Source of the DNA: Corella eumyota | Lineage: Eukaryota; Chordata; Ascidiacea; Phlebobranchia; Corellidae | DNA length: 64,000 bases | Reading direction: 5' to 3' | Assembly: GCA_963082875.1 (NCBI GenBank) | Contig: OY720100.1 | Coordinates: forward strand, 7,998,001 to 8,062,000 | Shown here: positions 36,115-46,230 of the stretch, piece by piece | Numbering within the stretch: position 1 is the first letter of the stretch | How the letters are laid out: every line of letters begins with the position of its first letter | Notes under the pieces: generated by a model | Databases searched by the model: none | Seen by the model: the letters and a program-made list of their open reading frames with translations, nothing else | What the model was told of the DNA's origin: nothing | Made by a program: the position numbers and the translations under genes

Positions 36115-39100
36115 TCCCTCTTTTTTTAGCAAAACAAAATAACTAAGTTAAAATCAAATTTTACATGTTTTTATATAAAGTACACTAAACTTAGCCAATA
36201 TCAGTTTAAGAGTTAAGTCATACGTTTTGACAATCAGAATGAAATTAATAAAGAAACAAATGTACGAAATCGTATTACATATATATACATAACAATAACA
36301 CATAATAATACAATTAATATCTCACATAATCGTTCAAATATCGGGGTGTTTTATGAGATCTACAGGGTCTGGTATTAACAACATTACTATTACGAACATT
36401 ATTAGGTGTTGTTTGTGTATTACCACTAACTTGTGTATTACTTGTGCTCTGTAGCGGTGTGATTGTGTGTAAATCAGGAACGTTAAAATCATAATCAAAT
36501 CGGGTACCATTATCAGGTCTTATGTGTACTCTATTTCGTTTGTACGTTGCACCACCAAGGTTACGAATCACGTATGTACGTGGAGCAATTTGTTCTAGTA
36601 TTTTTCCCTTTTCCCATCCACGTTTCGAAGGGTGCTGAAAATATACACGTTGGCCTTGTCTTAGATCAGCCATATCTCTTGCACTTTTGTCATATGTATT
36701 TTTCACTTGTTCTTATCGCATTTTCCGTTTTTTAAAATTCATGTTAGCAGAGCTGGTTTTAAACATGGGTATTACTGATCTTGTTGCTCTACCAAACATT
36801 ATTTCTGCAGGACTTGTGTTTGTATCCTGTCTTGGCGTATTTCGCATTTCAAGTAGACCAAGAAATTGATCGCGGTTGTCACGCAACGATTTCTTGATAA
36901 GATTTTTCATCGCTTTTACACCGGCTTCTGCCTTGCCGTTACATTGCTGATGTCCCGGTGATGATGTAACATGGTTTATTCCCCATTCTTTTGTAAACTC
37001 ATTAAACTCGTGTGAAGTAAATTGTCCACCACAATCTGATACCACACATTTCGGAATACCCATATCTTGCAAAATGTCTCTTTAGGCAAATTATTACCTG
37101 AGAACTCGTCATTGTAGCTAGTAAATCAACTTCAATAAAATTTGACAAATAATCCACAGTGATTAAGTAGGTACGATTTTCGTATTCACATAAGTCTATT
37201 CCAACTTTTTCCCATGGTAGTGTACCTTCACTATGCTGTTGAAGCGATTCTTTCTGATTTTTTGACTTCAGTTCTTGGCAAATATCACAAGACTCAGCAA
37301 TTTGTTTTACTTCTTGCGACATACCCAACCAAAATATAGCAGAACGTGCTCTACGCATCATGCTTTCATAACCAAGATGTGCGCTATGCAATCTATTTCT
37401 CATATCAGGACGAAGTGATCTTGGTATAAAGATTATTTCTCCTTTTAAAATAATTCCATCTTGATGACTCAGCGTGTCGCGAATACAATAATATGGCTTT
37501 ACTAGCATAGAAAGTTCACATCTGTTATCTGGCCAGCCATTTTTTATTACCTTTAGAAGCTGTTGCGCTTCATTATCATGTATCATAGCTTGCTTTATTT
37601 CTTGACATCTTGCGTCAGGCATTTCACTAAATACATCTATGTTCATTATTCTTACGTCATCAGTCTCTCTTATGACGTACGCTCGACTAAGAGTGTCGGC
37701 TATCACCAATTCTTTACCAGGTGTGTATTGAAATACAACATCGTATCATTATAAACGCATCATTAGCGCTTGCAATCGCTTCGGTGCTTGACTAAGAGGT
37801 TTTCGTAAGATTGTCTCCAGCGGTTTATGGTCATTCTGTACATATACGAGTCTGCCATATGTATATTGATCAAATTTTTCCAAACCGAAAACTACAGCTA
37901 GAGTCTCTTTTTCTATTTGAGCCCAGTTACGCTCTGACGACGTCAACGCACGAGACGCATACTCGATTGGTTTTCCATCTTGGAGTAACACTGCACCTAA
38001 ACCGTCTTTACTGCTATCCACTTGGATATCTACTTTTTTACTTTGGTCAAAGTAGGCTAAAAGTGGCGTCGAAGAAACTTTTTCTTTAATTTCACAAAAT
38101 TTTTCTTCTTGTTCTGCATCCCACTTCCATTTAACGTCTTTCCGAACTAATGTTCGAATAGGTTCAAGATCCATCGATAAATTTGGCATGAATCTCGCCA
38201 AGTACTGGATCATACCACAAAATCGTCGAACACCATTCACGTCAGAAGGACGAGGCATCTTTAATATTGCTTCCACCTTTAAGCTATCAGCTTTTATACC
38301 ATTGACTGTTATACGGTGTCCCATAAAAGTGATTTCGGTACTTTTAACGACTGCTTTGTTTTCGTTTAGCTTTATATTTCGTTCTCGACAACGATTTTTC
38401 AGGTTCTTTAGATTTATTTCATGATTAAGTTCAGCTTGCTCATCTGTTGAACCACATCCAACAACAACAATGTCATCAGCTACACAAATTACACCTTTTA
38501 AGTCTATCAAGGCATGAACTAGCCGTTTTTGAAAAATTTCGCTACTTACTTTTAAACCAAAAGGCAACCCTTTCCAGCGAAATCTACCAAAAGGCGTAAT
38601 CATTGTCGTTAATTTACTGGCGTCTTCATCAAGTTTTACATGCCAGTAAGCTTGCTTAACGTCGAGTTAACTAAATATTCTTGCCTTGTTTAGGCTAGGT
38701 AGAACATCGTCGATAGTTGGTAGTTTAAAATGTTCTCTTTTGAGTGCAACATTAAGTGGTTGAGGATCTATGCATATCCGTAAACTACCATTTGATTTCT
38801 TGACGACTGCCATTTGACTCACCCATTCTGTAGGTTGTTCCACTGGTTCCAAAATTCCCCTGGCAACCATTGAATTGATTTCTTGTTTTACATTATCCTG
38901 TAAAACAAAAGGAATTCTTCGGCACGGAAGTGCTCTCGGAGAAACATCACGATCTACAGTTAAACTAGTCATTCCTAAATCACCAAGTGCTGTATCTTCA
39001 GTTATATTTGCAATAAAGTTTTCGTCATTTACCGTTATGAGATTCATTTTTGTGATAGATTCTAGTCCCATTAGACAATTAAGATCATTTTCCACTACAC

Positions 39101-40162
39101 AAAATTTAATCTTGTAGATTTTCTTATTTTTAATGTTTGTGACATCTAGTACAGCTTCACCAACAGAATGAAACACCGATTTATTCCACATCACTAATTT
39201 CTCAGCATTAAAATCTACTTGGTTTTCTTTCACATACCTCTGACAAATCGTATTCACGTCAGATGCGCTATCGAGTTGAAATTTCACTGCACAACCATTT
39301 ACTTTAAACTTTGCCATAAGCCTTTTTTCTTGGTCTGCATGTACTTGTTGCAACCACTGTTTTTTGGTTTTCATTGTTTGTTTAGGTTCAGCTGCGGCTA
39401 CGTTTTTCGCTGCTTTAAGAGAGTGTATCTTTTTCTTACACTTTTTTTTAAAGTGATTTCTTCCCTGACACCTTGAACAAGTTTTGCCCCAAGCAGGACA
39501 AAAAAGTTTACCCCAAAAATTGAAGTTTTTTATCATTTTTTCGTTCATTTCTTCTAGGGTCTTTTTCCGATAGTTACCCCTAGATTTTGCTTCAATTCTA
39601 TTTACAAGCTGAGACTGAGATTGCATGCTACTAGACGACAATTCGTTTGCATGTTTTATAGACATTTCACTTGCACGACATATCTGTACGGTTTTCGTTA
39701 AATTTAAGTCTACTTCCCGAAGTAATAATTCTTGCAGTTTCCCAGTGACTGTAAATACAATTTTATCTCTTATCATTCTGTCTTTATCTTGAAAATTGCA
39801 TGCTTCTGCTCTTGTACGCAATTCATTTAGAAAGGTATCAAAAGGTTCTTGGTAAGCCACATTCCAAAAGCGATATGTTTGTACCACCACATTTTGTCTA
39901 GGTGTACAATAGTTTTCTATGGCCTTTAACATTTTATTAGGATCATCTCGATCTTTAGGATCGTCAAATTCAAAATGTTTAGCAATGTCAATTACTTGAG
40001 GTCCCGCACAATGTAAAATTATAGCTACGCGTATCTTTTTGTCTGCTGTCGCCAATTTCTAAAAGCTTCCGACAAATTACTATCATTGACATTTAATATA
40101 GGCGGTAATCGAAAATTAGCTTCTACCATCTTCTTAAATTCGAATCCGTTTAGCTGCTACCA

Positions 40163-40247
40163 TGTTAATAATCATAATATCTTGATTATTCTTGGGAACA
40201 AAGACAATGTATGCGTTATGACGTTAATATAAACACTTTAATCAACA
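40163..40247 (-). repeat. LTR (5' relative to element)
   Basis: Matches the other repeat at both ends with about two substitutions in the aligned portion; the two repeats are unequal in length. A possible primer-binding site starting TGGTAGCAGC follows on the element strand. Confidence 0.78.
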
Positions 40248-40252
40248 ACTGT

Positions 40253-41424
40253 GTAACTGCCAGGAAGTCAGTCATGTTATATTTAAAATATTCAAACGAT
40301 TTCCTACACTACCACCTGTTAATGAATAGAATTTTGTTTACTGTAATAAAGTAAATTGTTTAAAAAATAAATTGTAAGTATTAGTGGTTAATAAAACATT
40401 ATACATAAAATGACAACTACATTCAGACAAAAGAATATATTACACTTCAAATCATTTTAATCGTGGTCAAACGAAATAATAAATACTTTTAGTGAATAAA
40501 AGTACCATTAATTTCAATATTGTCGATATGTGGCAAAAATAAAATTAACATATACCATTACTTTCATATTTTTATCATATCCATATTTTGCGCATTGGAA
40601 ATACCGTTAAATAACCCTTATAAATTTGGCCCTGCGTGAGCGTTGTTGTATATATCGTGGGTGTTAAAGATATGTTTGTTTACAAAGAAATAGCAAAGAA
40701 AATGTTGGTGTAGAATCATTGGGGTTGAGATCGCACAAAATAGACATGTTCTTGTTGTTTGAGATGAAGCGATCGAGACAAAAGGCGGGGTTCATCATGC
40801 AAGAAAAATGTCTTCTGAAAAAAAAACAAATGTTTGCCATCGTTGGGGCGTCGTGTTTTGAAACGGCTCTTCCGCCAGTTGGCGGCTTTTCAATCACTAG
40901 TTGTGATGTTGACGTTACAATTTGTAACCAAAAAAAATAAGTATTTGGCCTGTTTGCGCTTCTGAAGAACTATGCAACCGTGCGCAAGATAACCATCATT
41001 TAAAATAGAATGTTGTGAGTATATAATGACGTCTTATCAGCTTACTCTTTTAACTCGCGTGAAGCATCAATAGGTTGATACGATTTCAGACAGGCTTGTT
41101 GGGGAAAAGAATGAGCAGACCGTTTCTGCGGTAGGAAATGTGCAGGTTATTTCTGCGGGGGCGATACTTGCCCTGTTTCTGTCTCATGAGTGTTAAAAAC
41201 TTGGAATCGCGGACAAAAAACTGATTGATTGTTAAAATAAGAGTGGGAAATCTAAAACGGAATATTGTTAATAGTCATACAAAATATATTTTTCAAAGAT
41301 ATTCTGTGTGTTAGCTTGCTACTGTTTCAATCGGTAACTGAGCCCAAATAAGTAAAAGAATAGAGAAAAAGAAAACAAGAAGAAGAATTATAGAAGGTAC
41401 TTAGACTGAAATGTACATGGAGAA
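40253..41424. other. unexplained, locally GC-richer stretch
   Basis: No gene supported. It contains a perfect 5+4+5 palindrome, CCGCCAGTTGGCGG, near 40872-40885 and short frames on both strands without homology. It could be remains of an old element or a non-coding gene. Confidence 0.35.
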
Positions 41425-42103
41425 GTACATTTTCCGTTAACCCGCCAATCGCTGATTAACGAAGTTAACTTTTGCGTAAAAATATAACTTTAAAAATTAT
41501 TATCGGACCTGTTACCTTTCGTTAAGTTGTGCCTCCGTAAATATAAGTTTGTTATCTTCATTTTTTAAATCTAAGTTAATAAATGTCAGAAATTACCGCC
41601 TTTTTACCGTATCACATTATCAACTGTAATATGACAGGTCCCCTTCAAGTTAAAATCATAAGCCATTGGTTTAAATTGTTGGTGGGGGGTGCTCCACAGA
41701 TAATTGCACATTTGCTCTTACATCTAACAAATAAATACCTTATTATTTGTTCTCATCATTTGTATCTTTGAACTTTCCTGTTTTCATTAAAAGCCCCATT
41801 TAACAAATGGAACGGGTATAAGTTATTTATCACTTTTTGTGATATTAATTTATGCCTCATTTTGTTTTTCTAGGCGGGGTTGAATAAGAGGACAGGGTAG
41901 GCCGAAAGGGGTCAAAAGTTTAACTAAACTGCGAATTAATGCAAAAGAATGGCTTAATTTAAATGTTAACGTTAACGGTTATCAATAATTTTAGTTACAT
42001 TCTGTTTAATTTTACAAATTAAAGTTAACGAAGTCAATGTATTGTGTAACGAATCACTATTTAGCGAAGTTACTTTTTCGGTTAATTGTGCCCACCTATG
42101 CAG
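41425..42103 (-). mobile_element. hAT-like miniature element (copy 1)
   Basis: The right end reads GTGCCCACCTATG, the usual GGTGGGCA-type hAT terminus. Inner blocks (TAACGAAGTTAACTTTTGC, CGGACCTGTT, CAATGTATTGTGTAACGA) match the element at 45030-45522 in inverse orientation. The left end is vague. No coding capacity. Confidence 0.6.
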
Positions 42104-42169
42104 ATTTATCTCTGAATTCTACGCTGCGTCAAACAACCCAAATGTTTATCTATTTCAATGTTTTGTAAC

Positions 42170-42236
42170 AGCATGGGCCTACGGGCCTAATAACGCTAAT
42201 GTGACAACAAGTAAAATATAATGATAAACTTGTTTA
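42170..42236 (-). pseudogene. decayed exon 1 of the secreted-peptide family
   Basis: The minus strand aligns with exon 1 of the gene at 44693-45650 (AACAAGTTTATCATTATA and CTTGTTGTCACATTAGC), but the ATG has become ATA and an in-frame stop follows. The family's upstream block (AACTTCCTATTGC with a TTTTTTAATC run) is still recognisable at about 42390-42445. No second exon was found downstream. Confidence 0.6.
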
Positions 42237-42662
42237 TAACTAAATAAATTGAACATAAATTTATTTAGCAAGGTTTAAAAAATTATATTATCTTTGATTG
42301 TTTTTGTAAATAAACAGGAGCTTCTTTTGTATAAAATTTAAATTTTTCTTTAAAACTGTTGTGTAAGTAATAACATATGGGACAAACAAGGCGTCAACGT
42401 CAATAACGAACAAACTAATTAACTTCCTATTGCTTTTTTAATCTCGTTATATAAGCTGGCAGTAGGACTTGTCGAGTTTTCCTTTTTTTAAATATTTATA
42501 TATGCATAGGACTTTTTAAACTCTTAATTTAAAAATCACTTTTTTATATTTTTGCGTCTGTTCAATTTATATAAATACAAACTCGTTTTTTTTTTCTGAA
42601 TAACAACTTTAACTTGAATAAAATATAATGTCATTTTTTTGTTATATAAATCATAATAATTT

Positions 42663-42975
42663 TTAATTTATTTCAGTTTTCTTAGCCAAAAAATCTTCTG
42701 CATCATTATAAAACTTTCGAAGTCTATTAAAAGGAAATGTGTTGAATTGTTGAATTCCTTATATAATGACTTAATTATTTACAATTTAATTTATTTTTTG
42801 GCAATTTAAATAAAGGTTCCAAAAAATATACATTTTTTAGAAAATTACCTTTAACCCTCACTCTATACCAATCATCCCAATATTCATTCGATGAATCTTT
42901 GTTCTGTAATCTTTGTACCGTAGTATACGATAACAACAAGGTGACAGCAAGTACCATAATGACAACTCGGTTCAT
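42663..42975 (-). CDS. small secreted peptide gene 3 (73 residues)
   Basis: Exons 42975-42849 and 42757-42663. The ATG directly follows a CAG acceptor, implying a 5' untranslated exon; AAGCAAAG followed by GTAAAG at about 43045 is a likely donor. The signal peptide is MNRVVIMVLAVTLLLSYTT; the mature part has an aromatic, charged stretch (NEYWDDWYRVRVKG) and a C-terminal KFYNDAEDFLAKKTEIN. The second-exon acceptor (TATATAAG) was chosen because it alone keeps the family phase and tail. Function is not recognised. A secreted defence or signalling peptide is a guess from size, tandem copies and divergence. Confidence 0.6.
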
Positions 42976-43145
42976 CTGCATTTTAAATGACACTTTTATT
43001 CATTAATTGAAATTTTAATATAATAGGTTGATTTATTTACTTTACCTTTGCTTGTTATTGTTGCCGATCGGGTGCTTGCAAGTTCTAAATTGCAATATGC
43101 ATTGAATGCCTATGTCGATTGTTACTTAAAACATACAATATGTTT

Positions 43146-43197
43146 AACTTCAAGGAACAAAGTGATCAATTTCCTATTACTTTTTTAATCACGTTTT
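43146..43197 (-). promoter_or_regulatory. conserved upstream block of peptide gene 3
   Basis: TCAAGGAACAAAGTGATCAA followed by TTCCTATTAC and TTTTTTAATCACGTTTT; near-identical to the block at 45819-45878 upstream of peptide gene 1. Confidence 0.6.
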
Positions 43198-43588
43198 CAC
43201 CAAAGCATATGTTTTGTTTATATTATCACAATGACAAAGCAAAGTTTTTGTAAAAAAAATAATTGAAAAGACAAAGAACAAAATTACAAAAATACTTTGG
43301 AAACAAATTTTAACTTTAGTCGAAAAACTAAAAAGTAATTTTTTTTTTAAATTACTATTTGTTTTCTTAACATTTTTTATAATTATTCAACTACATTGTA
43401 GAACTACAAATGTCAAATTTTTGGATCCTTTTGTAGGTTGTTTATTCTATAAAAAAAAATGTTCAGTTTTTGTTGTTTATTTTTTGCTTGTCGAACGCAA
43501 TATAAAATTTTCAAATAACGGTTCTATTTCTGATTTAAGTTGTTTCTATTTATTAAAACATTAGATATATGTTTGTAGTTTTTTTTTT

Positions 43589-44297
43589 CTACTTTATTGT
43601 TTGTATTAAAAAATCTTGAAATTTTTTCATTGTCATTTCTTTTTTCCATGCTTCTAGCACATCTAATCAAATAAGTTTAAATCATTAATTAAAAAATAAA
43701 AAATGTAGTTTTAATACAAAAAGCGTTGTAACGTTATTTTTATAGTCCAATATTATTACATGAATATTTTGATAGTCTAATATTATTACGTGGATATTTT
43801 TATAGTCCAATATTATTACGTGGATATTTTTATAGTCCAATATTATTACGTAGATATTTTTATAGTCCAATATTATTACGTAGATATTTTTATAGTCCAA
43901 TATTATTACATGAATATTTTGATAGTCTAATATTATTACGTGGATATTTTTATAGTCCAATATTATTACGTGGATATTTTGATAGTCTAATATTATTACG
44001 TGGATATTTTTATAGTCCAATATTATTACGTAGATATTTTTATAGTCCAATATTATTACATGAATATTTTGATAGTCTAATATTATTACGTGGATATTTT
44101 TATAGTCCAATATTATTACGTAGATATTTTTATAGTTCAATATTACAATATAGATACTTTTAATTGTTTTAACATAACTTTCCGTTTTAGCTTGGTGTAA
44201 AACCTTGAACAAGCAAGGGTAGTATTGATGTGCTACTCGATATAACGAAAGACAACATTATAACAACAACAAGATCCGCGATTACTAATTTGTTCAT
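43589..44297 (-). CDS. small secreted peptide gene 2 (55 residues)
   Basis: Exons 44297-44204 and 43662-43589 join in phase 1. The ATG follows a TTTCAG acceptor; an upstream noncoding exon ending CCTAAAG before GTAAGT lies at about 44370. The hydrophobic leader MNKLVIADLVVVIMLSFVIS contains one Asp, so signal function is less certain than in its siblings. The tail DVLEAWKKEMTMKKFQDFLI matches gene 1. The intron holds a 30 bp minisatellite. Confidence 0.6.
43737..44163 (-). repeat. 30 bp minisatellite, about 14 units
   Basis: Minus-strand unit contains CTATAAAAATATCCACGTAA. Variants ACATGAA, ACGTGGA and ACGTAGA recur in a partly ordered pattern. Thirty is divisible by three, so the array forms a chance open frame. 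It sits in the intron of peptide gene 2. Confidence 0.9.
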
Positions 44298-44430
44298 CTG
44301 AAATTTATTTTATACAAATATTTTAAATTAGTTTGTTTATACCTTACAAATTAAAACGAAAGATTACTTACCTTTAGGTTTTAAATTTCGAGTTTTTTTA
44401 CAAAAAGGAATTTTTGCCATTAAACTTGGT

Positions 44431-44490
44431 AATAAGGTTCAATATTAAGATACTTAACTTCCTATTACTTATTATTATGTTGTTAAACTT
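44431..44490 (-). promoter_or_regulatory. conserved upstream block of peptide gene 2 (diverged)
   Basis: AAGGTTCAATATTAAGA then AACTTCCTATTACTTATT; a weaker version of the blocks upstream of genes 1 and 3. Confidence 0.45.
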
Positions 44491-44692
44491 TCAACCAGGA
44501 CATAGGTAATATTTTTTTTGTCACGGTGGGATGGCGTTAAAATCTTCCCCCATGTAATATTAACCAAAAGTGTTTTTTTAAATTAAAATACTAATGGGTG
44601 TACCGCATTCCCAACTAAAAAAATATTTAGTTTTTCAATAATTTTAAAATTCCTGAATCACACTTTCATCTTGATTAAAATATGTTGTCTTT

Positions 44693-45650
44693 TTAATAAA
44701 ATATTACACATTCGATTTTTATAATCACAAAACTTTGTTTTAAATTTTTTCCGTGCATCATCATTTGCATCAAAAAATCTTCATATCTTTCTTTTGCAAT
44801 TTCGCTTTCCCATGCTTTCAATACATCTAGGCAAACAAATTTAATTTGTTTTAACAAAATAAATTTTATTTAGCTAAAAGGTCAGTTGTTACAATGTATT
44901 TTAATAGCTAGTTTAAAATTATTGATAATTTAACTTTGTTTAAAATTAATTTTCCTAAGAAAAGATTAAATCGCTCATTGAAATTTTTTTTTTTGTTTAA
45001 TAAATAAGTGTAACGAATTTATTTTTAGTTATAGGTGGCGCAGTTAACCTAATAAGTAACTTCGTTAAATATAAGTTGTTACACAATACATTTACTTGGT
45101 TAACGTTTGATAGTTAAATTAAACGAAATGTAACAAAAGTTTTCTATAACCGTTAACGTTAAAATTTACCTAAAACAAACAAGAAAACAACCCTTGTTTA
45201 ACAAAAACAATAGTTTATATCTTAGTAAATATTTTTACCAAACAAATAAAAGTTAAAAAAGCTTAAGGCTGATATAATGGCCAAGGCATCAACCTTTTTA
45301 AAAATTACAACGTTAAAACCCCATTTGGCGATATTGAATATTTTTATCTAAGCATTGTTCACCCGTAAAAAATTAAATTAACGAGCTTATATAAACGGAA
45401 ATACAATTTAACAAAAATGAACAGGTCCGATGATTTTTAAAGTTAACTAAAAGTTTCATTTTGAAGCAAAATTTAACTTCGTTATTTAAAATTTAACGTC
45501 AGGGGTTTGGTGCCCACCCTTGCTTTTGGACTAACCTCCTAAATCACGGCGTGGCAGGTCATGGTAATGATCACCAAATACAATGCTTCTTGCAGTAGCA
45601 TATGACAACATTAGTGTGACAACAAGTGCTATAACGATACACTTGTTCAT
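44693..45650 (-). CDS. small secreted peptide gene 1 (82 residues)
   Basis: Exons 45650-45536 and 44826-44693 join in phase 1. The leader MNKCIVIALVVTLMLSYATA is a textbook signal peptide with a likely cut after ATA. The mature peptide starts RSIVFGDHYHDLPRRDLG; the second exon gives DVLKAWESEIAKERYEDFLM, shared with gene 2, then a longer tail. ATG is the first codon after TTGCAG, and a noncoding exon ending GAAAAG before GTAATG lies at about 45715. A hAT-like miniature element fills most of the intron, ending a few bases from the donor. The family is not recognised. Confidence 0.65.
45030..45522 (+). mobile_element. hAT-like miniature element (copy 2)
   Basis: Starts ATAGGTGGCGCAGTTAACC and ends GGTGCCCACCCTT; about 490 bp, no coding. 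It shares inner blocks with 41425-42103 in inverse orientation. It lies in the intron of peptide gene 1. A clean 8 bp target duplication was not seen. Confidence 0.65.
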
Positions 45651-45818
45651 CTGCAATGTAACTTAATTTTATTCACGCAATATATTGTGAAAATAATTAT
45701 TTTTTACAGACATTACCTTTTCTTTTTAAAGTATTTTACATCAATCGACAACTTTTATGTTTGAAATTGCAGAGTGCACTTGCAGTTGCTAAAAGCCAAT
45801 GACGTAAGAGACAAACAT

Positions 45819-45878
45819 AAGGTTCAACATCAAGGAACAAAGTGATCAACTTCCCATCGCTATTTCATCACGTTTTTA
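45819..45878 (-). promoter_or_regulatory. conserved upstream block of peptide gene 1
   Basis: AAGGTTCAACATCAAGGAAC continuing AAAGTGATCAACTTCCCATC and a TCATCACGTTTTT end, shared with genes 2, 3 and the decayed copy. Confidence 0.6.
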
Positions 45879-46230
45879 AAGTATATGACATGCTCTCCTT
45901 GTCACGATAGCACAGAATATTCCCAATATAAAATTACAAAATTAAAAGTATTTTTTTTATTTAATCACAAATACGATTACTGCATACTACAACGAAAAAT
46001 TGTGGCCAAAAGAGTAAAGAAAACCAGGTAGTAGACTGCACTATATAATTCAGCATTACTAAAATAATGTACTTCCGTAATGAAGCTATTATTTGTATTT
46101 AAATGCAATAAAAACAACATTAAATGCTATAACTTATATAATTTTAAAAACGTCACCTTACGGATATTTAATTACTTAACAAAATAATTTGATAAAAACA
46201 GTGAAATAATAAGGTTATTTAGGTATGACG
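45879..46230. other. intergenic before PLEKHH 3' end
   Basis: AT-rich; only the expected PLEKHH 3' UTR. Confidence 0.5.

Larger units (their letters stand above)
35955..40247 (-). mobile_element. Ty3/Gypsy LTR retrotransposon fossil
   Basis: About 4.3 kb, read on the minus strand, bounded by end repeats starting TG and ending CA and by a perfect 5 bp duplication (ACTGT at 35950-35954 and 40248-40252). Recognisable parts in order are: Gag with a CCHC knuckle (about 39.4-40.05 kb), aspartic protease (about 39.2-39.35 kb), reverse transcriptase (about 38.2-38.9 kb), RNase H (about 37.75-38.2 kb) and integrase (about 36.7-37.6 kb). That order is typical of Metaviridae. No envelope is seen. A purine-rich tract abuts the 3' repeat. 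Coding is broken, with roughly four breaks, so it is a dead copy. Few differences in the aligned part of the end repeats suggest a fairly young insertion. Confidence 0.9.

Noticed and set aside
40664-40940. Short overlapping frames on both strands near 40.7-40.9 kb
   Set aside because: No homology, no splice structure, and they overlap each other on opposite strands.
43685-44212. 175-residue frame of YKNIHVIILD repeats
   Set aside because: A by-product of the 30 bp minisatellite lying in an intron; no homology.
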